Positions 46,345-58,569 of a DNA stretch of 64,000 nt are shown here, in pieces (position 1 is the first letter of the stretch; every line of letters starts with the position of its first letter). A program made the position numbers and the translations under genes. The notes below the pieces were generated by a model that was given only the letters and a program-made list of their open reading frames with translations, was not told the origin of the DNA and searched no databases. This stretch comes from Phorcus lineatus (Eukaryota; Mollusca; Gastropoda; Trochida; Trochidae), in assembly GCA_921293015.1 (NCBI GenBank), contig OV121087.1, positions 384,501-448,500 of the forward strand. Direction: 5' to 3'.

Positions 46345-47998
46345 GCAGTCATTGGTACAAAAGTATGTAAGAAAACCTAAGCATCGCTTTTATGCAGCAT
46401 TTATTGATTTTCGCAAGGCATTTGATTCTGTTGATAGAAGTAAACTGCTTTATCAACATGGAATTCATGGTAAACTATATCATATTTTGGAAAGTATGTA
46501 CAAGAATGTTTGTGCTTGTGTTAAAATCGGTAACTGTGTCACCGATATATTCAATACATCAAGCGGAGTTAGACAAGGTTGTATGTTAAGTCCTCTTTTA
46601 TTCATATTTTTCATCAACCAGTTGGCTGTTGATTTACAAAATGACGACTCTAGAGGCATTTTTGTAAATGATGCAACCGAAGTCATAAAACTGCTACTCT
46701 TTGCAGATGATATAGTATTAGTTGCAGATTCCGTTGCTGATTTACAAAGGAAGTTGAACGTTTTAGAAAAATTCTGCAATAAATGGGGATTGGTTGTAAA
46801 TATGGAAAAATCAAACATAATCGTTTTTCGTAAAGGTGGAAAACTCAAGAAGGTAGAAAAGTGGTACTATAAAGGCATTGAACTGAAAACAGTTTCTTAT
46901 TACAAATATTTAGGAGTTATATTTTCATCACGACTATGTTGGTCTACAGCCTGTGAAACCCTTGCTAACCAAGCCTCTAAAGCATGTTTTCCTATTTACC
47001 AGTTGATGAAATGTTACCCAAATCTTTCAATGAATGTTATTTTGTCTATATTTTATACAAAGATTTCTCCAATTGCTTGTTATGGTAGCGAAATATGGGG
47101 GTTTAAGTTTCGAGAAAGTGTGGGAAAAGTCCAGAGTAATTTCTTCAAAACCTACCTGGGTATAAGTAAAAGATCTTCATCAAAAGCGGTTCTGGGTGAA
47201 ATGGGGCGCTACCATCTCTCTATACGTTATTTTTGTCGATGTATAAGATACTGGTGTAGGTTGATTCATATGGACTCGTCACGAAATCCCCACGCCTGTT
47301 ATAACATGCTTAAAGCACAGGATGAAGCAGGCAGTGTAAACTGGGCTTCGCATGTTAGATTGTTACTATTTCAGACTGGTTATTCATATGCCTGGATGTT
47401 TCAGGAATGTGGAAATGTATCTCAATTCCTGAATTTGTTCAAACAAACTTGCATAGATTTAGACATCCAATCTTGGTATGGGCAAATAGAATCATCAACA
47501 TTTCTTAAAACATATTCATCCTTTAAAACGATATTTGGACAAGAAAAGTATCTAAGTTTTGACATTAATAAGGATTTGAAAAATGTACTTGTGAAGTTTC
47601 GATGCATGTCACACAATTTGAAAATTCAGAAAATGCGTTTGACCAAATACACTTCTTATTCTGAATTATTATTTGAACGTTGTAACTTAAGAACTGTCGA
47701 AGATGAATTTCATTTTGTTCTTGTTTGTCCTTTCTTTCGGGATAGTAGAACGAAACTCATACCAAATCGATTTTGTCAGTTTCCAACGCAGCAAAAGTTT
47801 GTTGAACTTTTGTCTTGCAAAAATGAAAATGTACTTAAAGGTTTTGCTTTATACTTAAAAAGAAATTTGTATGTATGAAATTAAGCTCGCACACCAACAT
47901 GTTCATGTACATTAACATTAGTATAAATTGTACATTATTTTTGTATTTGTACTCTGATCCACGCGGCCTCCAATGCTGAATAAAATCTCTCTCTCTCC
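46345..47998 (+). mobile_element. 5'-truncated LINE inserted in the TRIM B flank
   Basis: The insertion breaks the similarity between the 3' flanks of blocks A and B at about 46,345; similarity to block A resumes near 48,020. It contains the reverse-transcriptase frame and a short 3' tail ending 'aataaaatctctctctctc'. The 5' endonuclease portion is missing, which is typical of LINE truncation. A remnant of the same family is at 2,120-2,345. Confidence 0.85.
46352..47878 (+). CDS. LINE reverse transcriptase, 5'-truncated but open
   Basis: A single uninterrupted frame of about 508 codons. Reverse-transcriptase motifs in order: AAFIDFRKAFDSVDR (motif A), SGVRQGCMLSPLLF (motif B), LLLFADDIVLVAD (catalytic FADD), WGLVVNMEKSN and YKYLGVIF. 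A C-terminal region with CNLRTVEDEFHFVLVCPFF follows. There is no endonuclease and no RNase H. The frame has no ATG start because of the 5' truncation, so it is not an autonomous gene. The intact frame implies a recent insertion. Confidence 0.9.
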   Translation: MVQKYVRKPKHRFYAAFIDFRKAFDSVDRSKLLYQHGIHGKLYHILESMYKNVCACVKIGNCVTDIFNTSSGVRQGCMLSPLLFIFFINQLAVDLQNDDSRGIFVNDATEVIKLLLFADDIVLVADSVADLQRKLNVLEKFCNKWGLVVNMEKSNIIVFRKGGKLKKVEKWYYKGIELKTVSYYKYLGVIFSSRLCWSTACETLANQASKACFPIYQLMKCYPNLSMNVILSIFYTKISPIACYGSEIWGFKFRESVGKVQSNFFKTYLGISKRSSSKAVLGEMGRYHLSIRYFCRCIRYWCRLIHMDSSRNPHACYNMLKAQDEAGSVNWASHVRLLLFQTGYSYAWMFQECGNVSQFLNLFKQTCIDLDIQSWYGQIESSTFLKTYSSFKTIFGQEKYLSFDINKDLKNVLVKFRCMSHNLKIQKMRLTKYTSYSELLFERCNLRTVEDEFHFVLVCPFFRDSRTKLIPNRFCQFPTQQKFVELLSCKNENVLKGFALYLKRNLYV

Positions 47999-50345
47999 CA
48001 TTAGACAATAGACGATGTGTGTTGTCTTGTTAAGGCCTTAAATCTAGGGTTTTTTCTGTATTATTCAGCAACCACTAAATGATTCCTAATTGTTTTAGTG
48101 TTTTAGATTTACTGTTACTTAAACATGCCGTTCTTTGCCTAGATGATAAACATTTTACTGTTGCAGGAATGGAACATGCAGTTACATGTGTCATCTTAAT
48201 GCATAAAAAGGAATGACATAGAACCTCACTGTATTGTTTTAGAATTTTTTCACACTTATCATCGCATTCACATCATGCAAATGTGTAAACACCTACGTCC
48301 GACACCATTAGTTTTTCATGTGAATTTATTTTGTGTCACATTTCAGTCAAGGTTTCGGCACAGTCCTGACCCTAGATTTACGAAGCTCTCTTAGATAGAC
48401 GCTGATAGACGTAAGTACCATACGTTAACATTGGTCTACCGCGACTATCTCAACACTAAGAGAGCTTTTAAACTCTAGTCCAAGGTGTTTACATTAGAGT
48501 TATGTTTTCAAATCTATACTAATAGGCGGTTTATGTAAATATCAAATAAAGCCTCAGCCATAGCTCCGTTACTTATCAGTTTCAGTGCTGTCTTCGTTTA
48601 TTACTTTCTTGAAATAACTCAACTAGCCACTTTCATCACTCAAGTTTCAGTGTCGTTCTTCACACGAAATGACCAATCAACTTTGATGTGACAGTATACT
48701 TCCCTAGGTGGCACGGGGTCATGTGCTTTTCTCAGGTGACCGCTATCAGTGAAGTTCAGCAACATCAGTCGTGGCATGCCACATGGGTAGGTTACCCGAT
48801 TCATTTCTGTGTAAACTGAGAGTTTGGAGGGTGATTCCCTGCCCTCCACTGAGACACCGGTTGTAAAATTTGTGTTGTCCCCGTCGGCAAGAGACTTTAT
48901 TCGCAATGTTCCTCTATTCATAAGACAGTACAATAAGGTTCTGGTTTGGAAATGATGGCAATGTAACAGATAACTATAAAGCGTTTTATGTAACTATGTG
49001 TTATATTCCTAAGCAGTTGAGAATGTAAAAAGGGTTGACGTTTGTCCTCACACCATGGTAATGATGTTTGTGGCGCTTTGATCATGCCCTTGTGGCATGG
49101 TGAAAAGCACAATAGAAGTTTTCTCATTATTATTATACTAGTTTTAACTAGACTGTCGAAATGACATAACTACAGATTTTTATTGTATCCATTTTCTTTA
49201 AGGGATACATTTTTTATTTATTTTAAAGGTGAATTTTAAAAAAATATTTCACATTTTCATCTTTTAAAAACACTTAAACCATAAAATCATAGTTTTCAAT
49301 AAAATGGAATAACGTTTACATCATGTTAACATGTTTAGAAGCGAGCAACGGTACACTCGGTTTTCAAACAAAATTGCAAGTTTAAACCTGTATTTTGCCA
49401 CTATGCTGAACCTATTGACCTAGAATAAACTTTTTTCATCAGATATCAGTACTTCTCTATTAGATAACAGTTTGCATATCAGACTCCAACAACTCACGGC
49501 GTATCTCTCAAATGACATATAAATTTGGTCTATGATACAGGAACAATTTCTCCATACGCCGTAAGAAAATAAATCACAACTTGGAAGTGTCTCTCTCCGG
49601 GAATACAGTAAATGTTAAGCAAAAACTAATGAAAATGTCAATCAAAACCTTTATTCAACTCCTTTCGACATCGGTTGTTTTTTTAATTTCTGAATTTCGT
49701 TTTCGAATGATATTTGGTACATTATGCTACTTAGCAACATGGTTATCTGTACTGTCTTCTTGGGGCTGCCCCTTTACAATTTATTCAAAATAGATTTCAA
49801 AATCATATCAACAATTACGTTTATTAATAACCTATTGGATTACATTACAACTAATCTGCCTGTCCCCATAGTTTTGTCCAATGGCAATACGGTATAATAG
49901 TCACATGATGTACCGTCAGTGACAAAAACATTCCTTTTGGTGGTGGTTTTGTACCACTGTGCCTATAGGTAAGTGAGCTTGGCGAATAGTTCGCGCTATA
50001 AATCTCAGCTAGCAATCTCTCAGCTATCATCGGCGTCTCACTACACGTGAACCAATGATTTGTAGGTTTTTGAACCCTCATAAGCAGCCACTGTCCTGAT
50101 CTACCTAACATGCCTGCTTTTGTCTCCTTCTGTTAAGGTGAATATTCATAACCACGCCTACTAACATACCGTGAGTACAACAAACACTGAGGACAGCAAG
50201 CTAAGACTTATCAGTACAAACGTCGTTCTAGCAACGAAACAGATTCATATCAGATACTGTATCTTAGTAATGAAGATAGAATTTTAAAACTTTTCAAATT
50301 CGTGGCATTGAATTGTTCGTTACATCAGGTTTTAAGATAAAACTT
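47999..50345. other. Flank and older duplicate of the TRIM upstream region, no gene seen
   Basis: Alternates between similarity to block A flank (48,020-48,550) and to the ancestral upstream region (48,555-49,600). It contains the second hairpin repeat (48,372-48,478). No coding exon is convincing. Confidence 0.6.
48372..48478. repeat. Short hairpin repeat, second copy
   Basis: Inverted arms 'ctagatttacgaagctctct' and 'agagagcttttaaactctag', the same element and relative position as 37,925-38,018. The two copies therefore arose with the segmental duplication. Confidence 0.75.
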
Positions 50346-50361
50346 ACTTTCACTTTCGTTT
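50346..50361 (-). promoter_or_regulatory. ISRE/IRF-like element upstream of TRIM copy C
   Basis: The minus strand reads AAACGAAAGTGAAAGT, the same core as in copies A and B, although the surrounding sequence has diverged strongly. It lies about 1.7 kb before the copy C ATG, because an extra duplicated segment lies between. Confidence 0.5.
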
Positions 50362-51003
50362 CCTTACACCGGTCATACACTATAATGTAACCATAAATAT
50401 CACTACATGTAACTGAACAATCATCGCAGTGCAGAAATGCATGTTTTATATGTCATTAGTTTAAAGCTAGTCTTTACATGAAAATAGACAATCATTGATT
50501 ACAACACAGTGACACGCATATATGATAATGTTGAACAGCCAGCTATTATCAAACATGAGTGCTGAAATAATAACTAACGCCGATTTGCCCTTACTTCTTT
50601 CAACTATTTCCCTCAACAGTGTATATGAAGACACGTTCATATAGCGATTCAAGTATGCCTGCATTTAATTAGATTTATATTCAATTATGGATTTTGTTTA
50701 AAATTGAACATAGATTACATCGCTCTGTTATCCAATTTATTTCTTCTTATGAAGGAAAAATCACGTCAGAGCTTGATATAGCGATTCAAGTGTGCCTGCA
50801 TTTAATTACATTTTTATTCAGAGCTTTTGTTTGGAGAAATAAGCCCTGGCAGGTTGGAAAAGTGTCAGGGCTGACATGTCAGTGCCCATTACTGTTTTCG
50901 CAGTTCATTCATTTGACATACAAAATATAAAACTTTAAACTTATTTCATGTGAATAAAAAGTTTAAAGTGAAGCTCATTATTTTTTTTTGCATTTTTTTC
51001 AAG

Positions 51004-51039
51004 ATGGCGATTGCCAAGAAACTAGCTGTCTTTGTTTGA
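51004..51039 (+). pseudogene. Fossil of a TRIM exon-1 start
   Basis: After 'tttttttcaag', as in the real genes, the frame reads MAIAKKLAV and then FV-stop. It matches the first eight codons of the TRIM copies (MATAEKLT/MATAKKLT) and then runs into duplicated upstream sequence. This marks the edge of an aborted or rearranged TRIM duplication 1 kb upstream of copy C. Confidence 0.75.
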
Positions 51040-52049
51040 AGAAAAAAGCCAGGGAAGGTTGTTAAGACAGAGCTGACATGTCAGCGAGTCCCTTCCTTCT
51101 TTCCTTACCCCGTTATTTACCCTCAGGGGCAAAGAATATATGTTTTGTCAGTGTCCAGAACTATACCTACTCAACCTAATCAAGTTAGCATATTGAAAGC
51201 TTTATCAGCCTGAGTGCCAGTGAATAATTTATCTTTTCATTCTTATATTTGACATTTAATAATATGAACCTTCAAGCATTTTTGAAACCCAACAAAAAGC
51301 TTAAAATGCAATCTCATTATGTCGAACTGCCTGAATATCCGACTAAATGTATTTTATGTACTTCCAATTTACCCTAGCTCGGTTTGTTGTTATCTTTCAC
51401 AAAGCAAACTCTGCATACATCAACGTAATGCATAGTAGACGGGACAAATCCAAAATGCCATTTCTATAACAAATACGCTGAATACACGTTTCGTCATTTA
51501 GATTGTAATAATCGTTGAATATTTTTTAATTTTCGTGAAACAAATTAACCATAAACTTGTTGAGAAACGAAAGCAACAAAAACATGTACAAATACCAATA
51601 AGACTTTTCTTAATAATTATATATTAGTCATATGTGACCTACATCTTATGGCTTATGAGATTGAACCTTGTTTTGTCAAAGACTGACATGTTATAAGTAA
51701 CTCTGCCGGGTTATCATGCAATTAAAGGACATTATGCAAATAACTTCGATTTCAACTTGTTCTCTGTTAATTCGAAAATTTATAAGATTTCAGACTGCCA
51801 CATAAGTCATGACTCGCCGTCTCATAGATGGCCATGAAGTCACGCTCATTGTGATTGCTTGAAGGTATCCGCGGCAAGCCAATGAGATTTAGAGGTCTAA
51901 TTGAGGCAAAGGTTAACATGACGGCTTGAGTAAAGGAGCATAGTGAGATCTATAATCTGCGTAACGTAGTGCAGCAATATTAGATTTCATTTTAATGAGA
52001 TTGCTTAAAATGAAGCTAATTATTTTAATTTTTAATTTTTTTATTCAAG

Positions 52050-54126
52050 ATGGCGACTGCCAAGAAACTAACTGGCCATTTCTTGTCGTGCACTGTCTGT
52101 CACGGGGTCTTCACTGACCCGTCCACTCTGGCTTGTGGTCACTCTTTCTGTGGTCAGTGTATTCTTAGATTCACTAAAACCAGAGATGATGCCATCAGGT
52201 CTAAGTCAATTTCATGTCCGTTCTGCCGGAGACTGACGAGAGTACCGGATCCCTCCAGACCCGTGGAGGAGTGGGCGGGGCAGATGAAACCAACCCTCCT
52301 ATTCAAGGGTCTCCTCGAAACTATTTGCACTAAAGGTAGGTTGTAAATGCACAATGATCAATTATAGATAAATCCGTTTCAGTCCAAAAGTCTTAAAATT
52401 GATTGTCAATAACTCATTTCTACAAGACCATTGTAAACTGCTCTTTTTAAAGGGGTTACATGCAGTGAATATCTGTTTCGCAGACACAACCAACTGTAAT
52501 TGGTGCCATGCTGAAGGGGATACAACTCCAGCAGTAAGTTGGTGTCCAATCTGTGATGCCTCCCTCTGTTCTAATTGTCACAAGGCACACAGACAGAGTC
52601 CTTCAACTCGACATCATGACGTGTCTCAGATGACTGATGAGGTCAAGGTCAAGACAAGGTCAAAGGTCACATGTCCTGAGCACAAGGAAGAGTTTGTTAA
52701 ATTCTTCTGCAGAGACTGCAAGAAGACCTTGTGCCAGACCTGTTGTATCCTCCACCACCGGAAGTGTGAGTCGGTCGTGACTCTGGAGTCTATGCTGCCG
52801 GAAATGAGAAAGTGTTTGGAGGCGAGGAAGGAAACACTGATGAACAAAGCCAGAGTTGAGGAGGAACAACTGAAGTCACTCAAATCTAGGTGCAAGGAAA
52901 TTGATGAGACAAAATCATCTGTAAAGTCTCAGATTCGATCTACAGCACAGAGAGTTATTGATGCTGTGAAGAAGAAGGAGAAGGAACTTCTGGACCAACT
53001 GACTGAAGTCACAGATAAACAGGTGAATCAACTGAAAGCTGATATCAAGACAGGAGACATGGCTAGAGACATCTACAGACAACAGTCCGAGTTGATTGAT
53101 CAGGCTCTGAACTCTGAGGGCGAGATGGATTTGTATGATCTGTACCAGTCAAGTGAATCTGAGTCTGCAGAGTCTGTAGAAGACGTGAAGAAGAGAGGGA
53201 CGAGGACTAGGATAGAGTTCTCACAGGATGTGAACAGGCTCGACAAGGCACTTAATTATATGTCACTGGGAAAGATCCAAGTCCTTGATGAAGTGGATCT
53301 GGACATGGTATCTACACCTGTACTCAGCCACACTGTTGACTGCAGAACCAAAGAAGATGAATGTAATCCAGATCTCTATGATATATTAAACATTGAAGTG
53401 AATGGATTAGAAACACTTCTTATCGCCGATTTCAGTAACAAATGCATCAAATCTTTCTGTTTACATCGTAACAGCCGACTGAGTATGAAAAGTCACCCAA
53501 TGCGAATTTCCAAGCTTGATGACGACAAGATAGCTGTCACACTTCTTGACTCTAAACAAATATCAATAGTCTCAGTATCCCCTGACTTGACCCTCGACTC
53601 GACCATAGCAACACAGAAGCAGTACTGGGGTCTGACTGTCCTTACACCAACAACACTGGCAGCTTCTTCTTTCTCTCCTCTCGGTGTAGATATTATAGAC
53701 AGGTGTGGGAACGTGATGCGCTCTTTCAGTCCAATACACAATGGAGAGAAGATCATACAGGAACCACACTTCCTCTGTACTTCAAGACAAGGGAACATCC
53801 TGATATCTGATTGTGGGACCAATTCTGTGGCTTGCGTGACTCCCCAGGGAGAGGTGGTGTTCCACTACTCCCCTACAGGAGAAAGAGCATTGATAGGTCT
53901 TCGAGGCATCACCAGCACTGCTACAGGACACATACTCGTGGTGAATTATGACGGAGAAAAGGTAACAGTGTTGAAGGAGACGGGAGAGTTTGTGAGGAAC
54001 TTGCTGACATCACAAGCGGGCATCAGTGAACCTTATGGTATAGACTGGGGTGCGAGAGGACGACTTTTTGTGACGCACGCGAGTCAAGACGAATTTGACA
54101 CCGTTCAAGTGTTTAAATTCAAGTGA
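52050..54126 (+). CDS. TRIM copy C: RING, B-box1, B-box2, coiled coil, NHL-like propeller
   Basis: Exons 52050-52335 and 52484-54126 join in phase 1 (AAAG|GTAGGT, TTTCGCAG|AC), giving 642 residues. All RING ligands are present (CTVC, CGHSFCGQC, CPFC), and both B-boxes keep Cys/His ligands (CNWC...CPIC...CSNC; CPEH...CRDC...CQTC...HH). The coiled coil and propeller are full length and the IDW tryptophan missing in copy B is kept (IDWGARGRLFVTHA). Two residues are lost before the splice site relative to A and B. A polyadenylation signal AATAAA lies at about 54,672. It is the most diverged of the three copies, so it probably split off first. Confidence 0.93.
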
Positions 54127-56424
54127 TATACACCAACAGGTGGTTGATGTAGAAATAGAAGGCAGGTTTGAGTACATGCAAATGATTTAAATGAACTGAA
54201 ATATTTGGAAATTCTTTACTAAAAGAAACTATAAAAATGGAACAAAACTATATTCTTATGAATTAAGGGTTAAATGAATGAATTATTGAAAGAAAGGTCT
54301 TTGTTTCCTCGGATTTACAAAGTAGTAACTAAATTACTGAAATACCGTTTCCTTTGTTTAATCAATGATCACAGTGAGGTTTACAGTTTATACATTCTCG
54401 TGACGTTTTGCCTCGTGAATTTACCTATATTGAAAGTTGTATATCAGTTCTATTTTCCGGGGTAAATATTAATCTTAATTAACATTAAAGTGTGTACTTA
54501 GCATATCTCGCCAAATTCAGGCCTTTGAGGATGTGATAGCCTTAGTAACAAAGTTGGGCCATGCTTTTTTGTGGGAAGTACCCATAACGTACGTAAATCA
54601 TAGTTTCTTGTTGGGATTAGTAGGTAATCACAAATGCTTCCTGTCTTATTTAACGATTCAATGTTGAATGAAATAAATGCACGAAATAGAAACTTTGTTT
54701 ATTAGTGACATAGATTATTACAAAGCCGACCAAGATATAATAGTCTTGATTTAAAAGTATAACCAATATTTGGCCGGAGATCAAGATTGCTTATTACAAC
54801 TATTGAAAATCTTTTGTTGAATCCCTGGAATAAAACGTGCAAAAAACCGTTGAGTATAAATAAATGATACTGATTAAGTAAATATGAATTGGTGAATTAA
54901 TTAGGATGTTTAAGTGTAATTCAGGCAAAATTTCACACCAATCTGGTATCCGCTTCCATATGTTTTAATATAAGTTAATGTAGTTCCTTACTGTTCAAGC
55001 CAAATGATTTGAATGAACTCACAGCTTGTCTAGCTTTTTGACAACCAATATAAGTTCTATCTCTATACTTCATTTCTGACGATGCCGTTGTACTTTACGG
55101 AGTCAGTATTGGTAATGCTAGCCTTCTTTAGAAACGGAAAACAGATCTTCACAACAGACCACAAATGCACTAAAACAAAACACATATCAGCCAAATAGGA
55201 ATTCAAACCATGCAAAACTGAATATCCTACCAACAGGAAACAACGGCGTGAAAACCAAACGCGCGAAACAGTGACAAGAGCGTGTGGAACGGAACACATA
55301 TCACCCCAAACGATCGACAAATCACCTCAAAACCTCACTTCTAGTCTAGCAAAATGGCGGTCAGGGACTACGAACAGGCTTTTGACATATGTTTTCTCTC
55401 ACCACAAGTCCATAACACAGAACGCATAACGCATAAACATAAACCTCGAACTGTACTAAGTTTCAAAGCTATGTGTATAGTTACCTCTGCTAGACTCAAT
55501 TTTGTACACTTTGGTCCTTATAGTGTTACAGAACGCGGTTTGCTGCTTGACTCAGGTTCGATTTTGATATTTCGTATCAAAATATTGGTTTTAGGACACG
55601 GTTTCCTTGCTTTTTAGCGAATTTGTTTCCAGAATTTAGACAGATTCGAGATAGCATTATTAATCGATTTACAAAAATGATTTACTTTCATGTCTGATCG
55701 AAAAGCGAAAACGTTTAAGTCCTTTGCGAGCATCTCTTCTATATGAGATGTGCACAATTCAATTCTCTTGTTATTTTATTTTTGAGCAAACTAACCACGG
55801 ATATTTCTCTGGATTTTTCGACAAGCAACTAAATAATTCTAAAATTCGTTGTTTGAATATATTGTTATTGGATATTTTGAAATATTTTGGACACACGCGA
55901 ACCAACATCGTAATGACAACGACAAGGTGATCGAATTGAAGTGATATTTCCAGGTCTTTACTTATAGACGGTTAATGTAGAAGTTGAGATAGATTTTATC
56001 TCAATCGAACTTAAACAAGCTCTTTAAACATGTTTTTCTTTCCACACTTCAATGTTGCAGGAATGAAACAGTTACATGTGTAATAAAAAAAAAAAGGATA
56101 TGCATAGAACCTCACTGTTATTTCAGATGTTTTACGCTCATCGACACATTCACATTATGCAAATGTTTAATCAGTGAGTTTAGATACCATCAGTTTTATA
56201 TGTGAAATAAGTTATGTCACACTTCAGGCAAGGTGTTGGCACCGTCCAGGTGTTTGCAATAGGGAAATACAGGTCTCCAAGTCTATATTAATAGATTTTT
56301 TTCTGTAAAAATCAGGTTCGGTTTGATTATAAGACTGAAGTGAACTAAACTATTAAATTTTTTTAAAAGTGAGGTTGGGTGATTCGAGCTTTAATACAAC
56401 TTTAAATTGTATTATATTTATACC
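54127..56424. other. Intergenic, no supported gene
   Basis: Contains a short ATG-initiated frame at 55,354-55,617 (MAVRDYEQAF...) with a good start context but no recognisable family or splice partner. Part of 55,990-56,250 resembles the downstream flank of the TRIM duplications ('ttgcaggaatg...cagttacatgtgt'). Confidence 0.5.
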
Positions 56425-56690
56425 GGGATAGTGCAGTGGTTAGCGCGTTCGGCTTCGGATCAAGAGGTCCGTGGTTCGAATCTCAGTCAGATTTGGGTGT
56501 AATGCTACGCTGAATTTCAGCGCAGTACCACCCATGGTTCGCTAGTTCCAGCCGATGCTCGCAGGTTTCACCGCAATGCATAGCCACAATGGTGTTCCGG
56601 GCTTTCTTCCTCAAATAAAACTAGCAGCCGCGATATAAGTGAATTAATCTTGAAAGCGGCGGTTAACACCAACTCACCTCACCTCACCTC
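56425..56690 (+). mobile_element. tRNA-derived SINE with 9-bp target duplication
   Basis: The head reads GGGATAGTGCAGTGG (box A) and GTGGTTCGAATCTC (box B), followed by the same body as the SINE at 3,956-4,273 and a tail of (ACCTC)n. The flanking repeats are 'atttatacc' at 56,416-56,424 and 56,691-56,699. Its pol III boxes are near consensus, so it is a relatively young copy. Confidence 0.92.
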
Positions 56691-56880
56691 ATTTATACCA
56701 CGGCTTCTGGTATCGTTGCAGGGAGAAAGTCTGCAATACTATTTTGATCATGCTTTTGAGTGAAAACCTCCAAGCATCGGCTGGAATTAACGAACCGTGG
56801 TTGGTAATGCGCTGAAATTCAGCGAAGCTTTCCACGAAGGCGTTGCTGCAGATACAACAGTTCTCTACTGCAGACGAAAT
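56691..56880 (-). mobile_element. Older SINE copy abutting the younger one in opposite orientation
   Basis: 'gttgcagggagaaag', 'agcatcggctggaa', 'gcgctgaaattcagcg' and 'acagttctctactgcagac' follow the order of the plus-strand sequence at 4,028-4,190 of the minus-oriented SINE. The tRNA-like head is lost. The younger SINE inserted at its left edge. Confidence 0.75.
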
Positions 56881-57196
56881 AGTGGGTAGACGGCGGTTGT
56901 TGTTTAAATCACGTTCCAGTGGCAGACAGACTTCAACAACACTAGACAGATATCATGTGTATGTTCCTAATATTGATAAGTTCTCTGTTAACGCTCAAAA
57001 TCTGCAAACAAACGAGTGCAATCTAAGGAGATTTTTTTATCGTTGCCAAGGCAATGATAATCCCGATCGTTGTGAGAACTTCTCAAACCCCAAACCCCTT
57101 CCCGGGCCAATCCCCCGTCCTTCCTTTAAACTAGCTTTTGGTGTAGAGCACAGTAATCATAATATTTCTAAAAATCATAATGTGTGTGCAACCTAA
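56881..57196 (+). other. Open frame of unknown status
   Basis: An open frame ending at TAA 57,194-57,196 includes DRYHVYVPNIDKFSVNAQNL and CNLRRFFYRCQGNDNPDRCE, followed by a Pro-rich tail; AATAAA signals follow within 100 bp. It could be a 3'-terminal exon entered at 'tctactgcag', but that acceptor lies inside SINE sequence. No family is recognised. Coding status is doubtful. Confidence 0.25.
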
Positions 57197-58569
57197 CTCT
57201 GTAACTTAACTTTGTAAATGTAATGGTTATTATAACTGCGTTGTAATTGACTTGTAAAAATAATAAAATCTTGATAATAAACTTCTTCAATATAAATTCA
57301 GTCTAAAGTCAGCAGTTATTCATTTCTCTGCATAACGTTTTTATGAGGAGATAAGAAGCGTAATGAGTGAATTGATATTTAACTTATTCAGTTCGTTCAA
57401 ATTAATCGTTCTTCTAACATTCAACCCCGAATTAAACTTTAAGATAGATTTATGTTTTACGTTATATTGAATTTTGATTTTTTTTAAACAGAGTCTTTAC
57501 CAATGCCTCTGATGAAATATTTCACTTTATAAGATAGTTCTGTCTGTTTGCCATTATGATCACCTGAAACCAAAATATCAGTCAACATCAAAATACCGAA
57601 GCATTTAAAGCTGCATAATTTGTCACCATATATATGGGAAATGGCGACGGTTCAAATCATGATTTACAATCTGTGTTAGGATTTTAACCATAGAGGTCCT
57701 GTTGAATACACGTCTTCAATATAAAGAGAAGCGTCATAAAAGTTCCATGTTGCGTTGGAATGATAAGAGCAGAATACAGTCATTAATTTCAAAACAATTT
57801 CTTTTTCAACTATAATACGGAATGAGCAACTGTGTGTGAATAGATATAGCGTTCGATCCACCTCTAAACACTCCATTTTCTGTATTGTATTATATTCATT
57901 GGGAAAAATTCGATTAACAGCCTTTCAAATTACTAGAATTACAGAAATAACTAAAGTTGAATCTATTTCCTTTGTAAATAGATCAATTGATAAAGCAGTT
58001 GTTTGTGTTTGCGTTTATTGTTTTTCACAATTCAAGATATTTTAAAATTATTATGTTCACACCTAAAGTCTGTGAAATAACGAATTGTATGAATGAGCGA
58101 ATTACAGAAAAGTCAGACAAATAAATCAGACAAATAAACAACATTTCACGTCTCCTCAAACTAACAAGTACGTTTTTGCTTCAAGGTATATTTCACGACT
58201 TCTCCGTGATATGCACGTGTTGTTCGTGATTTTCAATAAATGTTTTTATTTCTTCCCCTGTAGTCGAGACACTTTACTGCCAACTGTTATTCAGAAAGGT
58301 TGTTCACAGAATTTCTTTGTTACCAGTCATTCGGAAACACCTCCATTTAATTTTATTTCAAGGTCATATTCTTCCATCTCATATATTGTGCAGTTAAGAA
58401 TCATCATCACTAAACATCGTAGTAAAAATTATCATTATATTTTGCTGAGCGTGACGTCCATAGAAAGAGATACCTTGCATTTCATCAGCATTCATCAACA
58501 CTTTTATAATTATAATCATCATACTACAAAATCAGGGAGACACCTTGCTTTCTTCCTAAATAACCAGCA
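57197..58569. other. AT-rich intergenic sequence, no gene seen
   Basis: Upstream region of the His-Cys box ORF. No TATA box, splice-linked exon or repeat is convincing. Confidence 0.5.

Noticed and set aside
55354-55617. ATG-initiated frame MAVRDYEQAF...
   Set aside because: Good start context, but no recognisable domain, splice partner or coding signature; noted only as a weak candidate.
56430-56480. Possible tRNA gene on the plus strand
   Set aside because: Same SINE family head; a 3' acceptor stem is absent and the SINE body follows.
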